Source of the DNA: Galactobacter valiniphilus
GTDB lineage: Bacteria > Actinomycetota > Actinomycetes > Actinomycetales > Micrococcaceae
Assembly (NCBI RefSeq): GCF_003575975.1
Contig: NZ_QQXK01000008.1
Coordinates: 1 to 64,000 of the forward strand
DNA: 64,000 bases
Reading direction: 5' to 3'
A program made the translations under genes and the position numbers. Below, piece after piece: positions 60,432-64,000 of the stretch. How positions within the stretch are numbered: position 1 is the first letter of the stretch; each line of letters opens with the position of its first letter. The notes below the pieces were generated by a model. The model was given only the letters and a program-made list of their open reading frames with translations, did no database searches and was not told where the DNA came from.

Positions 60432-61451
60432 TCATGACCACGGGTGGGTACTCGACCTCACCAAGAGCTCTGGAACGATCGATTCCCCGACCGATTCATC
60501 CTCCGCCCCCTCCAGCCGCGCGAGCAGATGCCGGACGGCCCGAGCGCCGAGCGCCTCGTACGACTGCGCCACCGTCGTCAGCGGCGGCGTTGCATAGGCG
60601 GCGAGGGCGATGTCGCCTACCCCCACCACCGAGACATCCTCCGGGACGCGGCGCCCCCTGGAGTTCAGGGCAGACATCACCCCGAAGGCCATCTCATCGC
60701 TCGCGACAAACACGGCGCTCACCTCGGGCATGCGGGCCAAGAGCTCCCCCGCCCTCTCCCCCGAGCGCGGGGACCAATCCCCCTGCAGCACGGGCGGCGC
60801 CTCGATGCCGCGCTCGGCGAGCACCTCGAGCCATCCGGCCTCGCGGGCGTCTGCATCCACCCAGCCGCGCTGGCCCGAGACGTGCCACACGCTCGGGTGC
60901 CCGAGGTCGAGGAGGTGCTCAGTGGCCAGGCGGCCAATCTTGTGCTGATCCACGGCCACCACCTGCGCCCCATGCTCCAGCGAGCCGTCGAGCGAGACCG
61001 TGGGGATGCGGACGGCAAAGGAACCCAGGTCGCCCGTCGAGGACCGGGTCGGGATCGCGAGGATGACGCCATCCACCCCCTGCTCCTCGAGGCGGGCGAA
61101 GGCGGAAGCGACGTCTTGCGGATGGGAGGAGGTGGTCGCCGAAATCGTCACTGAATAGCCGGCCTCACGGGCCGCCAATTCCACGCCGTGCCCGATCGCC
61201 GCGCTCGAGTAGTTCACCGAGGGAACCTCGATCAGGCCGAGCATCTGTGTTCGGCCCGAGGACAGGGCCCGCGCAGCGCCATTCACGCGGTAGCCGAGGG
61301 CCTGCACGGCGGCCTCCACCTTTTTCCTGGTGGCCGGTTGGACGTTCTCGAGACCCCTGAGCACGCGCGACACCGTCTGCGCCGACACGCCCGCCCGCTG
61401 CGCCACCTGCGCCATGTTCGGCCCGCGTACGGCCTCACTCACCCTCGGCAT
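60432..61451 (-). CDS. LacI-family transcriptional regulator
   Basis: 339 residues. The N-terminal helix-turn-helix (MAQVAQRAGVSAQTVSRVLR) and hinge (VNGAARALSSGR) are followed by a periplasmic-binding-like sugar domain (MLGLIEVPSVNYSSAAIG, FVASDEMAFGVMSALNSRG). Of two ATGs, the one at 61449-61451 is preferred because GAAGGAGG stands six bases before it and directly abuts the other. It is divergent from a carbohydrate ABC operon and probably represses it. A GC hexanucleotide tract lies in its leader. Confidence 0.9.
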   Translation of the reverse strand: MPRVSEAVRGPNMAQVAQRAGVSAQTVSRVLRGLENVQPATRKKVEAAVQALGYRVNGAARALSSGRTQMLGLIEVPSVNYSSAAIGHGVELAAREAGYSVTISATTSSHPQDVASAFARLEEQGVDGVILAIPTRSSTGDLGSFAVRIPTVSLDGSLEHGAQVVAVDQHKIGRLATEHLLDLGHPSVWHVSGQRGWVDADAREAGWLEVLAERGIEAPPVLQGDWSPRSGERAGELLARMPEVSAVFVASDEMAFGVMSALNSRGRRVPEDVSVVGVGDIALAAYATPPLTTVAQSYEALGARAVRHLLARLEGAEDESVGESIVPELLVRSSTHPWS

Positions 61452-61480
61452 CGCCATCCTCCTTCAGCACGGTCGGGGTC

Positions 61481-61526
61481 CCGGCCCCGGCCCGGCCCCG
61501 GCCCCGGCCCCGGCCCCGGCCCCGGC
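61481..61526. repeat. GGCCCC hexanucleotide tract upstream of lacI
   Basis: Nearly eight copies of the 6-base unit ccggcc lie 30 bases upstream of the lacI start; the third copy has lost one base. On the lacI coding strand it reads as repeated GGGGCC, with at least six runs of four Gs, able to form a G-quadruplex. Such tracts change length by slippage. Confidence 0.9.
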
Positions 61527-61562
61527 AAGTCTGGCAGATGAACGTCTTCCAAATCCACCTGT

Positions 61563-61576
61563 TGTTATGGCTAACA
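61563..61576. promoter_or_regulatory. LacI-type operator candidate
   Basis: TGTTA-TGGC-TAACA is a 14-bp inverted repeat with 5-bp arms. It lies 96 bases before the solute-binding gene and 112 bases before lacI, where a LacI repressor would act on both. The central four bases are not symmetric, unlike the usual CG centre of LacI operators. Confidence 0.5.
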
Positions 61577-61671
61577 TTCTGTGTGAGCATGGTCACTATC
61601 ACTCGGGGGAACGGTGAGCTCGGCGCAAGAGCGTCTCAAGGAAGCCCCGGTAAATCAACAAAGAAGTCACC

Positions 61672-63024
61672 ATGCAGCGCAAGAAAGCCACCGCGGTCTT
61701 TGCCGCCGGCGCCGCCATCCTTTCCCTCACGCTTGCCGCGTGTGGCGGGGGTTCTGGCAGCGCTAACACCTCGACCTCGGGCAGCGCGAGCGGCGCGAGC
61801 AGCTCCGCCACCGGGGGATACCCGGCCGCCGCGAAGGAGATCACGTTCTGGGGGTGGGCCCCGGGATACGACAAGGCCGTCGAGGCCTTCAACTCCTCGC
61901 AGAGCGCCATCAAGGTCAAGTACGAGGAGATCTCCCCCGGCGCCAAGGGCGGCTACGAGAAGATGCTCAACTCGGTCAAGGCCAACCAGGGCACCTGCCT
62001 GGCCCAGGTCGGCTACGAGACGCTGACCTCCTTCGCCGCTCAGGGCGCCCTCGAGGACGTCTCCAGCTACGCAAAGTCCTCCGAGTCCGAGTTCGCCCCG
62101 GGCGCTTGGAACTCCGTGAAGATCGGCGAGGCCGTCTACGGCGCGCCGGTGGATCAGGGCCCCATGGCGCTCTTCTACAACAAGAAGGTTTTCGAGAAGT
62201 ACGGCATCGCCGTTCCCACCACCTGGGCCGAGTACCAGGCGGCGGGCAAGACGCTCAAGGAGAAGTCTTCCGGCAAGGTGTCGCTGACCTCGAGCTACCT
62301 CAACTACGACTTCGCCGGCTTCACCTGGCAGGCCTCGGCCCCGTGGTTCGGCGTGGAGGGCGACTCCTGGAAGGTCTCCATTTCCTCCGACGCCACCAAC
62401 AAGGTCTCGGCCTACTGGGACGGCCTCGTCAAGGACGGCGTCATCTCCAAGGCCCCCATGTGGGATCAGTCCTGGTACACGGGCCTCTCCGATGGCACCA
62501 TCGCGACCCACGTGGGCGCCGTCTGGATCGCCGGCATCCTGAAGGGCGACGCCAAGGGCGGTTCCGGCGACTGGGCCGTTGCTCCCATGCCGCAGTGGAA
62601 CGCCGGCGACACCGCTGTGGGCAACGTGGGCGGTTCCGCCAGCGCCGTGCTGAAGGGCTGCTCCGATCCGGAGGCCGCCTGGACCTTTGCTCACTGGATG
62701 AGCACCGACAAGGACGCGTTCGCCGGCCTGGTCGACTCCGCTGCCCTGTACCCCGCCGCCACGGCGCTGCTGGATCTGCCCGCGCTGGCTAAGGAGGACC
62801 CGTACTTCGGAGGCCAGAAGATCTTCGATGTGTTCAAGGACGCGTCCGGCAAGGTCGTGACCGGCTGGACCTGGGGCCCGAACATGCCCGAGACCGTGAA
62901 GACGCTCGATGACCAGCTGGGCAAGACCTGGAGCGGAACGCAGACCTTCGAGGAGGCCACCAAGGCCACCCAGGAGAAGACCGTCTCCGACCTCAAGGCG
63001 CAGGGCCTCAGCGTCGCTGAGTGA
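61672..63024 (+). CDS. Carbohydrate ABC importer, solute-binding lipoprotein
   Basis: 450 residues. The signal (MQRKKATAVF, hydrophobic core, lipobox LAAC) is followed by a Gly/Ser linker and a family-1 extracellular binding domain (EITFWGWAPGYDKAVEAFN, VDQGPMALFYNKKVFEKYGI, PTTWAEYQAAGKTL). This class binds oligosaccharides or glycosides. The ATG at 61672 follows a weak AAAGAAG. Codon use is strongly biased and clean, as for a well-expressed gene. The permease follows after a hairpin. Confidence 0.92.
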   Translation: MQRKKATAVFAAGAAILSLTLAACGGGSGSANTSTSGSASGASSSATGGYPAAAKEITFWGWAPGYDKAVEAFNSSQSAIKVKYEEISPGAKGGYEKMLNSVKANQGTCLAQVGYETLTSFAAQGALEDVSSYAKSSESEFAPGAWNSVKIGEAVYGAPVDQGPMALFYNKKVFEKYGIAVPTTWAEYQAAGKTLKEKSSGKVSLTSSYLNYDFAGFTWQASAPWFGVEGDSWKVSISSDATNKVSAYWDGLVKDGVISKAPMWDQSWYTGLSDGTIATHVGAVWIAGILKGDAKGGSGDWAVAPMPQWNAGDTAVGNVGGSASAVLKGCSDPEAAWTFAHWMSTDKDAFAGLVDSAALYPAATALLDLPALAKEDPYFGGQKIFDVFKDASGKVVTGWTWGPNMPETVKTLDDQLGKTWSGTQTFEEATKATQEKTVSDLKAQGLSVAE

Positions 63025-63032
63025 CCCACCGA

Positions 63033-63060
63033 GGGAGGGGCGGCCCCGGCCGCCCCTCCC
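63033..63060 (+). terminator. Intra-operon hairpin after the binding protein
   Basis: An 11-bp stem (gggaggggcgg at 63033-63043 with its complement at 63050-63060) sits between the binding protein stop and the permease start, with no T-tract. It probably stabilises the upstream message or attenuates read-through, giving more binding protein than permease. Confidence 0.65.
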
Positions 63061-63101
63061 TCCCCTGTTCGCAGCCCGCACCCCTGGATCCAAGGACACC
63101 C

Positions 63102-64000
63102 ATGACCACGCCAACGCTTCGCACCTCGGGAGGCGCCCGCCGTCGGGCCACCCGCTCGGCCTGGCTCTTCCTCCTGCCGTTCGCGCTCCTGTTCCTGCTG
63201 ATGTACCTGGTCCCCCTCGGCTTTGCCGTGGTCCAGAGCCTCTTCAAGCTGCAGCGCTCAGGCCTGGGTCTGAGCGCTCCGACCCTGACCTTCGATCCGG
63301 CCTTCAACTACGGCCGCCTGTTCGGCGACGCCGACTTCATCGCCTCACTCGGCCGGGTGGTCGTCTTCGGCGTGGTGCAGGTGCCGATCATGCTGGGCCT
63401 CGCGCTCTTCCTGGCGCTGCTCATCGACTCGCGCTCGGCCAAGCTCAAGGGCTTCTACCGCCTCGCGGCCTTCCTCCCCTATGCCGTTCCCGGCGTGATC
63501 TCCGCCGTCATGTGGTCCTTCCTCTACTCCCCCGTCACGAGCCCGCTCAACAATGCCCTCCAGGACGCCTTCGGCTTCACGCTCCCCTTCTTCAGCGAGT
63601 CGTGGGTCCTGTGGTCCGTGGCCAACATCGTCACGTGGGGATGGACCGGCTACAACATGCTGATCATCTATTCCTCCCTGCAGACCGTGCCCACCGAGGT
63701 GATCGAGGCGGATCGCCTTGACGGTGCCTCGTCGTGGCGCATCGCGTGGAGCATCAAGATCCCCATGGTCCGTCCGGCGCTGATCCTCACCACGATCCTC
63801 TCCATCATCGGCTCGGCCCAGCTCTACAACGAGCCCGCCGTGCTGCAGCCCCTCTCCGGCGGCACCATCACCAAGACCTTCACGCCGCTCATGTCAGCGC
63901 AGGCGCAGGCCGCCGCGCAGAACTACCCGTACGCCGCGGCGCAGGCAGTGGTCATCGCGGTGCTCGTGGGCGTCCTGAGCATCACCTTCTTCAAGATCAC
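63102..64000 (+). CDS. Sugar ABC transporter permease (MalF type), partial
   Basis: The first 299 residues of a permease; the frame is open at the window edge. The first helix is WLFLLPFALLFLLMYLVPLG, and the EAA loop that contacts the ATPase is present (EADRLDGASSWRIAWSIKIP). Five to six helices are visible, consistent with the MalF-like first permease. The ATG at 63102 has AAGGA about five bases upstream. A second permease probably follows beyond the edge. Confidence 0.9.
   Translation, partial: MTTPTLRTSGGARRRATRSAWLFLLPFALLFLLMYLVPLGFAVVQSLFKLQRSGLGLSAPTLTFDPAFNYGRLFGDADFIASLGRVVVFGVVQVPIMLGLALFLALLIDSRSAKLKGFYRLAAFLPYAVPGVISAVMWSFLYSPVTSPLNNALQDAFGFTLPFFSESWVLWSVANIVTWGWTGYNMLIIYSSLQTVPTEVIEADRLDGASSWRIAWSIKIPMVRPALILTTILSIIGSAQLYNEPAVLQPLSGGTITKTFTPLMSAQAQAAAQNYPYAAAQAVVIAVLVGVLSITFFKI

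Overview
This window comes from the chromosome of a high-GC actinobacterium, most likely of the order Micrococcales. The signs are GC-rich coding sequence with frequent GTG starts, mycothione reductase (mycothiol metabolism), class II DAHP synthase, a GarA/OdhI-type FHA protein next to MerR regulators, a PASTA-domain kinase and type VII secretion genes. I cannot name the genus from the sequence alone.

Layout. 1-1.06 kb: the end of an IS256-family insertion sequence, cut by the window edge. 1.2-10.5 kb: a block whose order recalls the mycobacterial pknL-aroG-acyltransferase-fadD15 neighbourhood: PASTA kinase, a nucleoside phosphorylase-like enzyme, aroG, a plsC-like acyltransferase, an alpha/beta hydrolase, a small membrane protein and an acyl-CoA ligase. 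10.5-15.5 kb: mycothione reductase and pyruvate carboxylase. 15.9-19.4 kb: a ParA-like ATPase and a conserved growth-control group (MerR, bifunctional nuclease, FtsR-like MerR, GarA-like FHA). 19.6-20.9 kb: an MFS exporter.

21.0-38.6 kb is almost entirely on the minus strand and is the accessory heart of the window. Read in transcription order it has a lipoprotein, an EccC/EssC-type triple ATPase, a small protein, three WXG100-type genes, a 1209-residue CpnT-like toxin ending in a non-specific nuclease domain, two related immunity-like genes of lower GC, and three SseB-domain proteins, one fused to a DUF2185/Imm33-like domain. Two membrane or secreted proteins (38.7-40.0 kb) diverge from it, followed by a decayed gene.

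40.6-55.3 kb is a second minus-strand unit, tightly coupled for most of its length: two FHA proteins, a membrane Ser/Thr kinase, a 1973-residue surface protein with Ig/cadherin-like and fibronectin type III repeats, MoxR AAA ATPase, DUF58 protein and a transglutaminase. It matches the Pkb2-Fn3-AAA-DUF58-Tgm (PFNA) cluster described in bifidobacteria. One FHA protein carries a repeated acidic-TTV motif that looks like an array of phospho-threonine acceptor sites for the adjacent kinase.

55.3-64 kb: ADP-ribosylglycohydrolase, a YhhN-like membrane protein, a MarR repressor with a divergent MFS exporter and two palindromic operators, an acyltransferase-3 protein, tRNA-Pro(GGG), a LacI regulator with a GC-hexanucleotide tract in its leader, and the start of a LacI-controlled carbohydrate ABC importer that runs off the right edge.

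Functionally the window joins housekeeping (shikimate entry, anaplerosis, mycothiol recycling, FHA/MerR growth control) to an interbacterial-toxin and cell-surface programme in which secretion, phospho-signalling and an elongated adhesin-like protein lie side by side.
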